Below are positions 29,178 through 36,780 of a stretch of DNA of 49,878 bases, one piece after another. The notes beneath the pieces are model-generated. The model saw nothing but the letters and a program-made list of their open reading frames with translations. It was not told the DNA's origin and made no database searches. The DNA lies in contig JAKFUG010000039.1 in assembly GCA_021732785.1 (NCBI GenBank), positions 1 to 49,878 of the forward strand, read 5' to 3'. Numbering within the stretch: the first letter of the stretch is position 1; each line of letters begins with the position of its first letter. The position numbers were made by a program, and so were the translations under genes. The stretch is from Planctomycetaceae bacterium (GTDB taxonomy: Bacteria; Planctomycetota; Planctomycetia; Planctomycetales; Planctomycetaceae).

Positions 29178-29217
29178 TCAACGTCTCTGTTGAAACAGGA
29201 GTTGAGGAAATTCCTCA
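29178..29217. promoter_or_regulatory. Two dyads upstream of the Rrf2 gene, possible operators
   Basis: TCAAC-N6-GTTGA (29178-29193) and the fully symmetric TGAGGAA-A-TTCCTCA (29203-29217) lie ~90-125 bp upstream of the Rrf2 start, in the intergenic gap before the end of the haem protein gene. Rrf2 proteins bind dyads and commonly autoregulate. Assignment as its operator is inference. Confidence 0.35.
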
Positions 29218-29241
29218 CTCGGTCAGCGGGCCCGCGGGAAA

Positions 29242-30543
29242 TCACTTTGTGACGGCGGGGGTGGTCCAGGTTTTCGGTGCCCCGCGATGCGTCTCTGCGA
29301 GAATTTCACGGATGGCTTGCCGATCGGCGGCAGACAGATGAGCAAACTCTTTCTCCTCGGAACCGGCAAGGACTTCATCCATCCGCTTCCAGAATTGAGT
29401 CAGCAGTTCGCCCGGCAGCGTCTTGAAGGTTTCCGTTTCAGTCAGGTAGCTGCACGGATATTTGAACATCCGCGTCTGCAGGTCGAAGTCCCGCAGCGAT
29501 CGCCCCCTGGCATCGCGCCGGCCCCGGTTCGTGAACTCTGCAGCGAAGTCCGTGGTCCCCTTGATGGGAGCGGTCAGCACCGTTTCATTCACGAACAGAA
29601 AATACTTCACCAGCGATTCCGCGGAGTTTTTCAGGATGGTATTGGTGCTGTCCCACCGATGATCCGGCGGTTCTTTGAGTTCGCGATTGAGCGACTCTTC
29701 GCGATACAACGCCGAGCGCACATCGAAGGCGGTCTTCGTTAGCAGATTGTGACCGCCCGCCTGATGCGACAGAACCAGCAGCGCCACGAGATCGCTGTGA
29801 CCGTTGAGATACGCGCTTCGGTCAAATCGGGAACTGATGTCGGTCAGATTGAGTCCGGAAGGATCATGGCCCGCATCGTTATCGGGACGGCCGCGATAGG
29901 TCAGATTACCGAGGTGCTTCTGGTCGCCGTGTTCGCCCGAGACGTACCAGCCGCCGAAACGATCCGCCAGCGGGCTGCTGTGATCGATGCGAAACGACCC
30001 GGACGCCAGCAGCGGATGCCCGCTCTTGTCGACATACATCGACCGTACCAGATGCCCCGGCACTCCCCGCGCTTGTCCCCCCGCGTGACAGACGAGGCAG
30101 TTATCGGTCTGACGACGGAACCGCGGCGACTCCACCGGTTCCTGCGGCAGGGTGTAGTACACCGTGCCCAGCTTCGCGTCGGCGACGGAGAGCTCCAGGA
30201 CGTCGCCATTCCGGCAATAGCCGACATACACATCGTCGTTGAAATAGAGCGCCCGCGGCGTGCGGGGGCTGATTTTGTGCCGCTGCAAACTCGTCTTCGA
30301 AAAGACCAGCGACTGGCTCGCTTCGGACACATCCAGCGCCGTCAGAACCGAGCGGAGATAGCCCCACGGTTCTTCAAAACGCAACGACATGTCGCCGGCG
30401 ACGAGCCGGTCCTGCAAGCGGGACACAAGATTGTCGGGTAGCGACTGACTGTAGCGGATTGGCTCGCGATCGAAATCGTCCTGCGCCCACATCGACGGTG
30501 CCGCTGACACCACGACCACCAACAGAATCAACCACGGCCTCAT
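29242..30543 (-). CDS. Exported monohaem c-type protein
   Basis: A 433-residue protein with a signal peptide (MRPWLILLVVVVSAAPSMWA) and one c-type haem-attachment motif, C149-L-V-C152-H153 (NCLVCHAGG). The rest is not a standard small cytochrome: it has about 130 residues before the haem motif and a long C-terminal part including GWYVSGEHGDQKHLGNL and FDRSAYLNGHSDLVALLVLSHQ. Large single-haem exported proteins of this kind are frequent in planctomycetes; function unknown, presumably electron transfer or haem-dependent catalysis in the periplasm. It is followed by the Rrf2 gene in the same direction 139 bp on. Confidence 0.8.
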   Translation of the reverse strand: MRPWLILLVVVVSAAPSMWAQDDFDREPIRYSQSLPDNLVSRLQDRLVAGDMSLRFEEPWGYLRSVLTALDVSEASQSLVFSKTSLQRHKISPRTPRALYFNDDVYVGYCRNGDVLELSVADAKLGTVYYTLPQEPVESPRFRRQTDNCLVCHAGGQARGVPGHLVRSMYVDKSGHPLLASGSFRIDHSSPLADRFGGWYVSGEHGDQKHLGNLTYRGRPDNDAGHDPSGLNLTDISSRFDRSAYLNGHSDLVALLVLSHQAGGHNLLTKTAFDVRSALYREESLNRELKEPPDHRWDSTNTILKNSAESLVKYFLFVNETVLTAPIKGTTDFAAEFTNRGRRDARGRSLRDFDLQTRMFKYPCSYLTETETFKTLPGELLTQFWKRMDEVLAGSEEKEFAHLSAADRQAIREILAETHRGAPKTWTTPAVTK

Positions 30544-30610
30544 CAGCTTCTCCGGTGAATGCGGATATTATTGTCCAGAATCAATATCGTATCAGCGGAC
30601 GTCGATGGAA

Positions 30611-30979
30611 TCAAGATGACGGATTCGGGTGCGACGAGCAAGCCTGCGGGAGGGGAACCTCCTGCGGGGCGGATTCATGGGGCTTCACGTCTGATGGAGT
30701 CAATTGTTCCATCACACTGGCTAACCGCTCTTTGGCGACCTTCAAGACCCACCGTGCCCAGGCAAACTCGGTTGCCAGAATCCCAAGCCCCACGAAAATG
30801 AGCACCCAGCCGGGCAGCACCGGGAGCACCAGTCCGGCGAGGCCAATCAACAGCACCGTGATACCGATGACCCCCGTCACAATCTTCCGGGCCTGCCGCC
30901 AGAAAAACAACAACCAGCACAACCGCAGCCGTTTTGCCCGGAGGGCGATCTTTTCGCGACGATTCATTCCGACTTTCAT
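30611..30979 (-). CDS. PGPGW-type small transmembrane protein
   Basis: A 122-residue membrane protein. The central hydrophobic hairpin reads IVTGVIGITVLLIGLAGLVL, PVLPGWVLIFVGLGILATEF, followed by AWARWVLKVAKERL; the PVLPGW turn corresponds to the P-G-P-G-W motif that names this family. The N-terminus is basic (RREKIALRAKRLRL), so it should face the cytoplasm. The C-terminal ~25 residues are Pro/Ser-rich. Function of the family is unknown. ATG at 30979 or 30967 are both possible starts. Confidence 0.8.
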   Translation of the reverse strand: MKVGMNRREKIALRAKRLRLCWLLFFWRQARKIVTGVIGITVLLIGLAGLVLPVLPGWVLIFVGLGILATEFAWARWVLKVAKERLASVMEQLTPSDVKPHESAPQEVPLPQACSSHPNPSS

Positions 30980-31021
30980 GGATTCTGTTCGTCAAAAGAC
31001 TCATTGATCCGTTCTCGAATT

Positions 31022-31198
31022 TCACTCAAGCACACCGGTAGCGCGGCGAAAACGAACTCGGGCCGACGCATTCCGCTTCAGAACGGCGAGCGTGACTCTG
31101 CCGATGGCAGTCAACCGTCCACTCGCCATCGGTTCCGCGGCGTGCACTACAACGGGGACAACGAATGCCATCAGCATTAACCACGGGAGTCGATTCAT
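31022..31198 (-). CDS. Possible small exported peptide
   Basis: A 58-residue frame starting MNRLPWLMLMAFVVPVVVHA, a convincing signal peptide with an A-x-A cleavage site (VHAAEP), preceded by AAAGGA eight bases upstream. The mature part would be ~36 residues, basic and lacking cysteines (RLTAIGRVTLAVLKRNASAR). No family recognised. The call rests on the signal peptide and ribosome-binding site only. Confidence 0.4.
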   Translation of the reverse strand: MNRLPWLMLMAFVVPVVVHAAEPMASGRLTAIGRVTLAVLKRNASARVRFRRATGVLE

Positions 31199-31416
31199 GG
31201 AGCGTCCTTTGGTGTTTTGCGCGGCCCGTCGCTCAACGAAGTGCAGCGTAGCATTGCCGATCAAGGGTATCGAATCCACGGTCTTCGTCACGAAAATTTC
31301 TGCAAAAAAGTTGGCTGGAATGACAGGCACCATCCGGTATTCTCAGCACGGTTGATACCGAGAAACACAAGTTCGACGGCAGGGTGCCCCCCTTTACAGC
31401 ACAAGTATCCGAACTG

Positions 31417-31782
31417 ATGAACATCGTTCCTGGCGATCTGCATGCTTTCGGAAATCGTACCGGACCGCGTTTGCCACGACTGGGAATTAACCTGATTCCC
31501 GACGAACGCGGTATGCTCGCACCGGAAACACCACCCTATGTCCGGGGTGCATCGACATTTGCCGACCCGAGCCAAAGCGGATTTTCTGGACATTATCATC
31601 GTCTCCCCGCCGGCACCATCCTGCCCGACGGGCTTGCTATAATCGCAGATGGTGCCGATGTCGATTCTGATAGTTGCTACCCTCAATCGCACCATATGAT
31701 TTATCCGACGCGATCCATGTCGGTACAGGAGTTTGTCGCTCTTTTTCAGGCGCTGCCTTGGGAGTACGGAGGGAAACGATGA
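31417..31782 (+). CDS. Unknown protein, Tse2-toxin-like pattern; coupled to next gene
   Basis: A 121-residue protein (start MNIVPGDLHAFGN; an in-frame start at 31384 is possible). The C-terminal half reads LPAGTILPDGLAIIADGADV, HHMIYPTRSMSVQEFVALFQ, then LPWEYGGKR. Its order (G-T-x-L-P-x-G-L, then H-x-x-x-P-x-x-x-M-x-x-x-E-F) resembles the Tse2-type ADP-ribosyltransferase toxin domain as I recall it; this is a visual resemblance, not a search result. The stop overlaps the ATG of the next gene (ATGA), and a strong GGAGGG lies just before that gene, a layout typical of toxin/immunity or toxin/antitoxin pairs. Confidence 0.55.
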   Translation: MNIVPGDLHAFGNRTGPRLPRLGINLIPDERGMLAPETPPYVRGASTFADPSQSGFSGHYHRLPAGTILPDGLAIIADGADVDSDSCYPQSHHMIYPTRSMSVQEFVALFQALPWEYGGKR

Positions 31783-32279
31783 CGCCTCAAGTGAGTGAAA
31801 CCGCGATGCCGTCTTTGTGGGAGGAAGTTTTGCGCTCGCATGAGGCGGTTTCACTGGTCGAGCACGCGTTCCTCACTACGGATTCGGGCCGCATCGCGGA
31901 CCTTCGTCGCGGGTTAATTTCGCCCGGATTGCCGCGGATCACGGCGTTACGCCTCTTCCGTCAATTATCACTCGCGGAACGTCAGGAGCTTCTGCCGGAA
32001 CTCGTCTGGCTTGCATCGTGCGCGCATGGTTCGCTTCAAACCGTTCGCCAACTCCTCGCCGACTATCCGCGCGATTGGCTGCGCGAACGTCTCGAAACAC
32101 TCGCCGAGCCGTTGTTGCAAGCCGCGTCCGCCGAATCGCAATTCGAGGAATATCGACGATTCCTCGAACTGTATCGGTTCCTCGGCGAAGATGAACTGCG
32201 AATCTGCTTGGCCGAACGCGCACGCCAACACCCCGACGACGATATTCGTGAGGCGGGCGATGATTTCATTGAACGTTGA
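31779..32279 (+). CDS. Helical protein coupled to the Tse2-like gene, possible immunity protein
   Basis: A 166-residue, predicted all-helical soluble protein (SLWEEVLRSHEAVSLVEHAF, ELLPELVWLASCAHGSLQTV, EEYRRFLELYRFLGEDELR). The start at 31779 is preceded by GGAGGG with a five-base spacer and overlaps the upstream stop. No signal peptide, no known motif. A second expression route is possible: an extended -10 (TGCTATAAT, 31635-31643) lies inside the upstream gene. By position and coupling it may neutralise the upstream protein; this is inference. It ends 11 bp from the convergent DUF1549/1553 gene. Confidence 0.6.
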   Translation: MTPQVSETAMPSLWEEVLRSHEAVSLVEHAFLTTDSGRIADLRRGLISPGLPRITALRLFRQLSLAERQELLPELVWLASCAHGSLQTVRQLLADYPRDWLRERLETLAEPLLQAASAESQFEEYRRFLELYRFLGEDELRICLAERARQHPDDDIREAGDDFIER

Positions 32280-32290
32280 TAATCCGTCGT

Positions 32291-33997
32291 TCAATGATTC
32301 AGAATAAATTCATTCGCGTTCAGAATCGCCCAGAAGACGTCCTGCAGGCCCTTCACCGGGTCGCGGCCGCCGGCCCGTTCGTAGGCGCTGCTGAGCGCCC
32401 GCAACTCGCCGGAGGAAGGCCGCCGCGCCAAGGCCGCAAGAAACAGCAGTTCGATCTTGCCGGGAATCGTCTTCACCGCCGGCATCCCCTTCGCCGGTTT
32501 CGCTTTCTTCGATGTGCGGGATTCCATCAGCGCGGGCAAGTCGCCATCGTAAACCGTGCGCAGAAAGCTTCCTTTGCCGCCACTGATCGCGTTCCGTACC
32601 AGGTCGCCGTTCATCATCACAAACGCCTGCGGGACCGTCCCGTTGAAGCTCGATGATTCGTCATTTTCATCGGTGCCGAAGGCCTGCACGAACTGTTGCA
32701 GCCACTCGTCGCGCTTCTGTTCCGACTGCTGAAAACTGCGACCGGCTTTGTCGGCCGCGGTGGCAATGATCAGCGAATCGTACAACTGCTCGGCGGTAAA
32801 CGGTTTGATACCGACGTGTGTGAACAACGGCGTCGACCCCGCCCCGGGATCATCCGTCGCGTTATCCGGCGTGCCACGGCTCGTAAGCTGATACGCCTCA
32901 CTGGCCGTAATCCAGCGGATCAGCCGCTTCGTATCGAAGCCGCTCGCCCGGAACTGATTCGCGAGGTAGTTCAGCAGTTCCGGATGCGATGGCGGATTGT
33001 GCGGCCCCATGTCGTCCACCGGTTTGGTGAAGCCGGTGCCGAGGAAATGGGCCCACATCCGGTTCACATACGCCTGGGCCAGCAACGGCTGCGACGGATC
33101 GGTGATCATTGCCGCCAGTTGATGCCGTGGGGCCACGATGTCCGTCGGCGGGTTCGCTCCGTCCACAAACCGCCGGGTGACGGCTTCCATCGTGCCGTTC
33201 CGTTTTTCGAAGAAGACCACCGGATCGGCGAGGTCGTCCGTCATGTAAATCGTGGCGTTGTTCTGGCCGACATTCTGCCGCCGCGTCCCCCGGAAGAAGG
33301 CGTTCAAACCCCAGAACTGCGATTGCTTCGCATCATTGAACGGATGGTTATGACACTGCGTGCATTGCACCTGCAACCCGAGAAAAATCCGGGCGGTGAT
33401 CGCCGTGGCCGGGACCGCGTTCTCATTGAGATGACTGGCGAGAAAGCCGATCGCCCCGACTTCTTCCGAACTTCCCGTCGCGGAAATCAACTCCGCCGTG
33501 AACTTGTCGTAGCTCTGATTCTTCGCGAGCGCCTGCCGCAGCCATTTGTCGAGATCGTCCCGCGCCGCCCGGTTCCGCCGGTTGGACCGTCCGACGAGCA
33601 GGTTGCCCCAGATGGTCGACCAGTGCTGAATGTAATCGGGGTCATCCAGCAACTCGTCCACCAGCCGCCGACGCTTGTCCGCAGACGTATCCTGCATGAA
33701 TTCGAGCAGGGGATTGAGCGCCGGGATGCGGCCGACGGTGTCCAGCGACACTCGCCGCGCGAACTCGCCGTCTTCGGTGCGCGACGACGGCTTCACCTTG
33801 TTGTCGTCCCACGCCTGACGAATCTGGCGATCGATCACCGCGACGATTTCGTCATCGGTCTGGGCGAAAGTGGGCAGCGGACAGTGGGCAGTGAACAGCC
33901 AGAAAATGGCGATCGTCCACCATGTCGTCGCCACCGGCGAGCCACCGGGGGAAATCCGTGGCATGATCACTCCACGCACACCGTTGGCGACAACCAT
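32291..33997 (-). CDS. DUF1549/DUF1553 exported protein with c-haem motif
   Basis: A 568-residue planctomycete protein. An N-terminal signal peptide (TTWWTIAIFWLFTAHC to FAQ) precedes the DUF1549 domain, which shows RRVSLDTVGRIP, HWSTIWGNLL and the haem-binding C212-T-Q-C215-H216 in VQCTQCHNHPF. The DUF1553 domain follows with QAYVNRMWAHFLGTGF, HPELLNYLANQF, LIRWITASEAYQL and the terminal DVFWAILNANEFILNH. The family often works beside DUF1501 proteins; function unknown. Starts at 33997 or 33964 (MPRISPGG) are both plausible. Oddly, the end of the signal peptide is encoded by a heptamer-type repeat (33869-33898). Confidence 0.9.
   Translation of the reverse strand: MVVANGVRGVIMPRISPGGSPVATTWWTIAIFWLFTAHCPLPTFAQTDDEIVAVIDRQIRQAWDDNKVKPSSRTEDGEFARRVSLDTVGRIPALNPLLEFMQDTSADKRRRLVDELLDDPDYIQHWSTIWGNLLVGRSNRRNRAARDDLDKWLRQALAKNQSYDKFTAELISATGSSEEVGAIGFLASHLNENAVPATAITARIFLGLQVQCTQCHNHPFNDAKQSQFWGLNAFFRGTRRQNVGQNNATIYMTDDLADPVVFFEKRNGTMEAVTRRFVDGANPPTDIVAPRHQLAAMITDPSQPLLAQAYVNRMWAHFLGTGFTKPVDDMGPHNPPSHPELLNYLANQFRASGFDTKRLIRWITASEAYQLTSRGTPDNATDDPGAGSTPLFTHVGIKPFTAEQLYDSLIIATAADKAGRSFQQSEQKRDEWLQQFVQAFGTDENDESSSFNGTVPQAFVMMNGDLVRNAISGGKGSFLRTVYDGDLPALMESRTSKKAKPAKGMPAVKTIPGKIELLFLAALARRPSSGELRALSSAYERAGGRDPVKGLQDVFWAILNANEFILNH
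33869..33898. repeat. Degenerate heptamer repeat inside a signal-peptide region
   Basis: AGTGGGCAGCGGACAGTGGG and the following CAGTGAACAG form four degenerate ~7-bp units (complement ACTGTCC-like), the same word type as at 40078-40109. It lies within the DUF1549 gene and encodes the TAHCPLPTF part of its signal peptide. Confidence 0.5.
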
Positions 33998-34141
33998 GAT
34001 CGGAGCCCTTCGACAATCGCAGTCCGCACATCAACCGGAGAAGCTGTCCCCGCGATTCTACCGAATTTTCACAGCGGAAACCGCATTCAATGTGCGAAAT
34101 CCCGGACACGGTCGGGTTTGCCGAGCCACCCCCATTCCACG

Positions 34142-35671
34142 CTACGGGTTTTGAGCGGATTTCCCGTCATTGCGGAACACCGTCAGCAATCGCGTGTCTT
34201 CCCCTTCCCAGTGGAAGTGGCCCACGATGATATCGAGATCGCCGTCGGCGTCTTCGTCGAGGACGGTGCAGGTTGCGTGCTGTAGCTGATTCCATTCGAG
34301 GACATGCGGAACAAACTCGCCGGTCGCGATTTGTTCGAGCCACAGCACGCTGGCCAGGCGAACGCCGGACGCTGCGGCTGCACTCGACGGCGGCACGAGG
34401 GCGACCGCGGCGAGATCGAGGTCACCGTCGCCATCGAGATCAGCGGGAACGGCGCGATGCACGCCCGGCATGCCGGTGAGGAGTCGCATTTCGACCGTAC
34501 CATCGGCAAGTTGCCGCAACCAGCGGATGCCTTGATACGGCCGCAATTGACCGCCGTCGAAGGTGTCGCCGTGACAGACGACGATATCGAGTCGGCCGTC
34601 GTGATCGAGATCGACGACTTCGAAATCGCTGGTCCCCCACGCGGGATCGGGGGCGCGGTACAGCGTGGTCCGTTCGAACTGCCGCTTGCCCACGGGACGG
34701 AAGACGTCGATGGATTCGTGCTCCTGCGAAAACGCGGCGACGATTTCCTGCGTTCCATCGCCATCGAAATCACACAGGACCGTCTTCAAACAGCCGTGGC
34801 GGGGATCGAGCACGCGGCGATTCCACGGAAATTCTTCACCGGGCGTGGGATCGTTCCATCCGATACTGAGCTGCCCGGTTCGTCGCCAGCCGAATTCGGA
34901 GATGACGAGATCCGTGCGACCGTCGCCGTCCAGATCACCCGCGGCCACATGGCTGACGCGGCCGAGTTTGCTCATCACCGGTCGCAGGTCGGTCGCTTCC
35001 GGGGAGTCCTCCCACCAGAGTGCCCCGCGGTGCCGGTCTTCCGGGAAGAAGGTCCCGAGGTCTCCCACGATGACACCGGCCGGTGCGTCTGCTTTCATCA
35101 TCACACTGGTGCATGAAGCCGGATGGGGCGCGTTCCAATGCGGCTCGGCACGATCGGTACCGGGTTGCCACTGCCAGACCTTGCCGCCGCGCATATCGCA
35201 GATGAGAACCGCGTCACCGATCGCATCCAAACGAGCCACGGCCGGGGCCTGTTCGGCGATTTCGACCTGCACATCCTGGGATTCAAATCGGATCGGCGAT
35301 GGGCGATCAGCCATCGCGGCTTGTTCGGGACCGTCGAAGACGAGTTCGCGAGGTGCGCGATTCTGGTAATACGCGACAACATATTCTCGCGGCGGCGGAT
35401 GCAAATCGGTGCGCCCCGATTCCTGATGCAGCCGGAAACCGAATACGACTTTTTCCCGCCAGTCGGCGACCGCGAAACTCTGCGGTTCCGGAAGCTTGTG
35501 ACAGGCCCCGCAAAAAGCGATCACATCTTCGTCAGTGTCGTGAAGAGAGACCGTCTCCTGCCGAGGCGACGGCAGCGGGGCCGGCACCGACGACTGACAG
35601 CCCAGCAACATCGACGCGAACAGAAACAGAATCCACGTTGACGTCGACGCATCACGCTGAGCGCGGGGCAC
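34142..35671 (-). CDS. c-haem FG-GAP/VCBS repeat lipoprotein
   Basis: A 509-residue exported lipoprotein: hydrophobic leader WILFLFASMLLGC with lipobox LLGC (lipid-bearing Cys25). A c-type haem motif follows at C54-G-A-C57-H58 (FCGACHKLP). The rest is an FG-GAP/VCBS beta-propeller with at least five Ca-binding-like loops: DLDGDGRTDLV, DFDGDGTQEIV, DLDHDGRLDIV, DLDGDGDLDLA and DEDADGDLDII. Propellers of this kind are usually extracellular binding scaffolds; joined to a haem and a lipid anchor it may serve surface electron transfer or ligand binding. Divergent from the antitoxin-like gene at 35821. Confidence 0.88.
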   Translation of the reverse strand: MPRAQRDASTSTWILFLFASMLLGCQSSVPAPLPSPRQETVSLHDTDEDVIAFCGACHKLPEPQSFAVADWREKVVFGFRLHQESGRTDLHPPPREYVVAYYQNRAPRELVFDGPEQAAMADRPSPIRFESQDVQVEIAEQAPAVARLDAIGDAVLICDMRGGKVWQWQPGTDRAEPHWNAPHPASCTSVMMKADAPAGVIVGDLGTFFPEDRHRGALWWEDSPEATDLRPVMSKLGRVSHVAAGDLDGDGRTDLVISEFGWRRTGQLSIGWNDPTPGEEFPWNRRVLDPRHGCLKTVLCDFDGDGTQEIVAAFSQEHESIDVFRPVGKRQFERTTLYRAPDPAWGTSDFEVVDLDHDGRLDIVVCHGDTFDGGQLRPYQGIRWLRQLADGTVEMRLLTGMPGVHRAVPADLDGDGDLDLAAVALVPPSSAAAASGVRLASVLWLEQIATGEFVPHVLEWNQLQHATCTVLDEDADGDLDIIVGHFHWEGEDTRLLTVFRNDGKSAQNP

Positions 35672-35820
35672 CTCGCATTTCCTCCGCTGGGCCGTTCCGT
35701 TGGATCGAGAAGTGAATCTGTGAGTTTCGATAGTACTTCATTCCGTGGCGCGATGCTGCACAGGATTCGGGAAATCGGTTACCATCTTTGCAGGCGAATT
35801 CCCCTTTGCGGATCAGGGCT

Positions 35821-36024
35821 ATGACCACAAACGCCATCGCGCTGCTGGAAACATTTGACGATCTATCGCACGACGAACAGCTTGCCGTCGCGGCAGCGAT
35901 CGCGTTGCGGCTGCGTCAATCCGTCGGCAACCTCGACGACGAAACCCTGACCGCCGCCGCGGACGAATTGTTTGTCGCTCTCGATCAGGAAGAAGCCGCC
36001 CATGACGAATCCGCTGCGCGGTGA
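35821..36024 (+). CDS. Addiction-module antitoxin-like protein
   Basis: A 67-residue acidic protein (LLETFDDLSHDEQLAVAAAI, then DELFVALDQEEAAHDES) of the short helical addiction-module type that precedes MazF/PemK toxins in many genomes, where the C-terminal acidic segment wraps the toxin. The start at 35821 follows CAGGG. The downstream frame begins inside this gene (ATG 36002) and starts like a MazF toxin, as expected for an operon, but is broken. The antitoxin therefore appears orphaned. Confidence 0.6.
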   Translation: MTTNAIALLETFDDLSHDEQLAVAAAIALRLRQSVGNLDDETLTAAADELFVALDQEEAAHDESAAR

Positions 36025-36097
36025 AGTGTGGCTGGTTGACCAGCCACCCGTGGGTGTGAAGCCGCTTGAAAATTCATTTTCTAAAACTGTTAGATGA
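36002..36097 (+). pseudogene. MazF/PemK-like toxin, N-terminal stub
   Basis: From ATG 36002 the frame reads MTNPLRGEVWLVDQPPVG and stops at 36097 after 31 residues. The RGEVWLVD start is the diagnostic first strand of MazF/PemK endoribonucleases, normally followed by a P-x-x-G-x-E-x-x-x-x-RP-x-V-V stretch that is absent. The family homology ends near residue 14-18, where unrelated sequence begins. It overlaps the antitoxin gene by 23 bp. The toxin is inactivated by truncation. Confidence 0.55.
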
Positions 36098-36449
36098 TCT
36101 GCCGAAGATTCGGCACGTCGTGGACTCGCTCGATTGTGCGAACACCGAGGATGATCGGCCTATCAAGTTTGCGATTGTGGGCTATTCGTATCACCAACCA
36201 ACCGCGGCGTGGGGCCGAGAGGAGTTGAACTTCGTCGTACATCGTCGAGATGAAGTTGCGAACTTCGGCCCGCATTGGATCGAATTCGTATGTCTTGCGG
36301 CGGGTTACATGCTGGGACTTTACCAGTCCAAATACCTTACCGAACAAGAATTTGCCTTGTTTGAGGTGCAACTGCCCGGATTCATGTGGCTCCATGCACG
36401 CCAATTTACTGAGGTGGGACCAGACGCCTCGGCAGCCGGCGCGGAATGA
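36066..36449 (+). CDS. Unknown protein replacing the MazF body
   Basis: A ~127-residue frame from a TTG at 36066 (KIHFLKLLDDLPKIRHVVDS), soluble, with KFAIVGYSYHQPTAAWGREE, FVCLAAGYMLGLYQSKYL and PGFMWLHARQF. Codon use looks coding, but there is no good ribosome-binding site and the start lies within the mazF stub, so the true N-terminus may be missing. No family recognised. It may be an intact hypothetical gene or a fragment brought in by the event that cut mazF. Confidence 0.4.
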   Translation: MKIHFLKLLDDLPKIRHVVDSLDCANTEDDRPIKFAIVGYSYHQPTAAWGREELNFVVHRRDEVANFGPHWIEFVCLAAGYMLGLYQSKYLTEQEFALFEVQLPGFMWLHARQFTEVGPDASAAGAE

Positions 36450-36487
36450 ATTGCGTCTGAATAAGAAGAATTCAGACGCATGTCCGG

Positions 36488-36535
36488 AGGCCCAACGGGC
36501 CATTCGTCCTCGCGAACGGTTGGCCCGTTGGGCCT
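36488..36535. repeat. 15-bp hairpin in a 330-bp gene-free stretch
   Basis: AGGCCCAACGGGCCA (36488-36502) and its perfect complement TGGCCCGTTGGGCCT (36521-36535) are separated by 18 nt that include a second small TTCG/CGAA pair. It is the only structure seen in the gene-free interval 36450-36780, which otherwise carries the leader of the SDR gene (a TACAAT at 36693 could be a -10, with no good -35). Confidence 0.75.
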
Positions 36536-36780
36536 GAAAGCTGGGAACCGGGGGTCTGCACGGCACTCCGACCTCCAGCAACCGTCTTTGACGCCATTCG
36601 GGGGCAGAGATTCCGTACGGCATCAAATCCATCTCCTCCCATCCCGGCTGAAATCAACCGTTCCTTAACTGCCCACACTCCGCGTCGTCCGTTACAATCT
36701 TCGCTTTGCAATCCGATCGCGATTTCCCGTGGGGAGATCGTTGTCGGTGACCTTCTCTTCTTCGACAATCGCGGAAAATC

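Noticed and set aside
32696-34285. 529-residue plus-strand frame across the DUF1549 gene
   Set aside because: Antisense shadow of the haem-motif protein; repeated R/H/P-rich composition and no motif.
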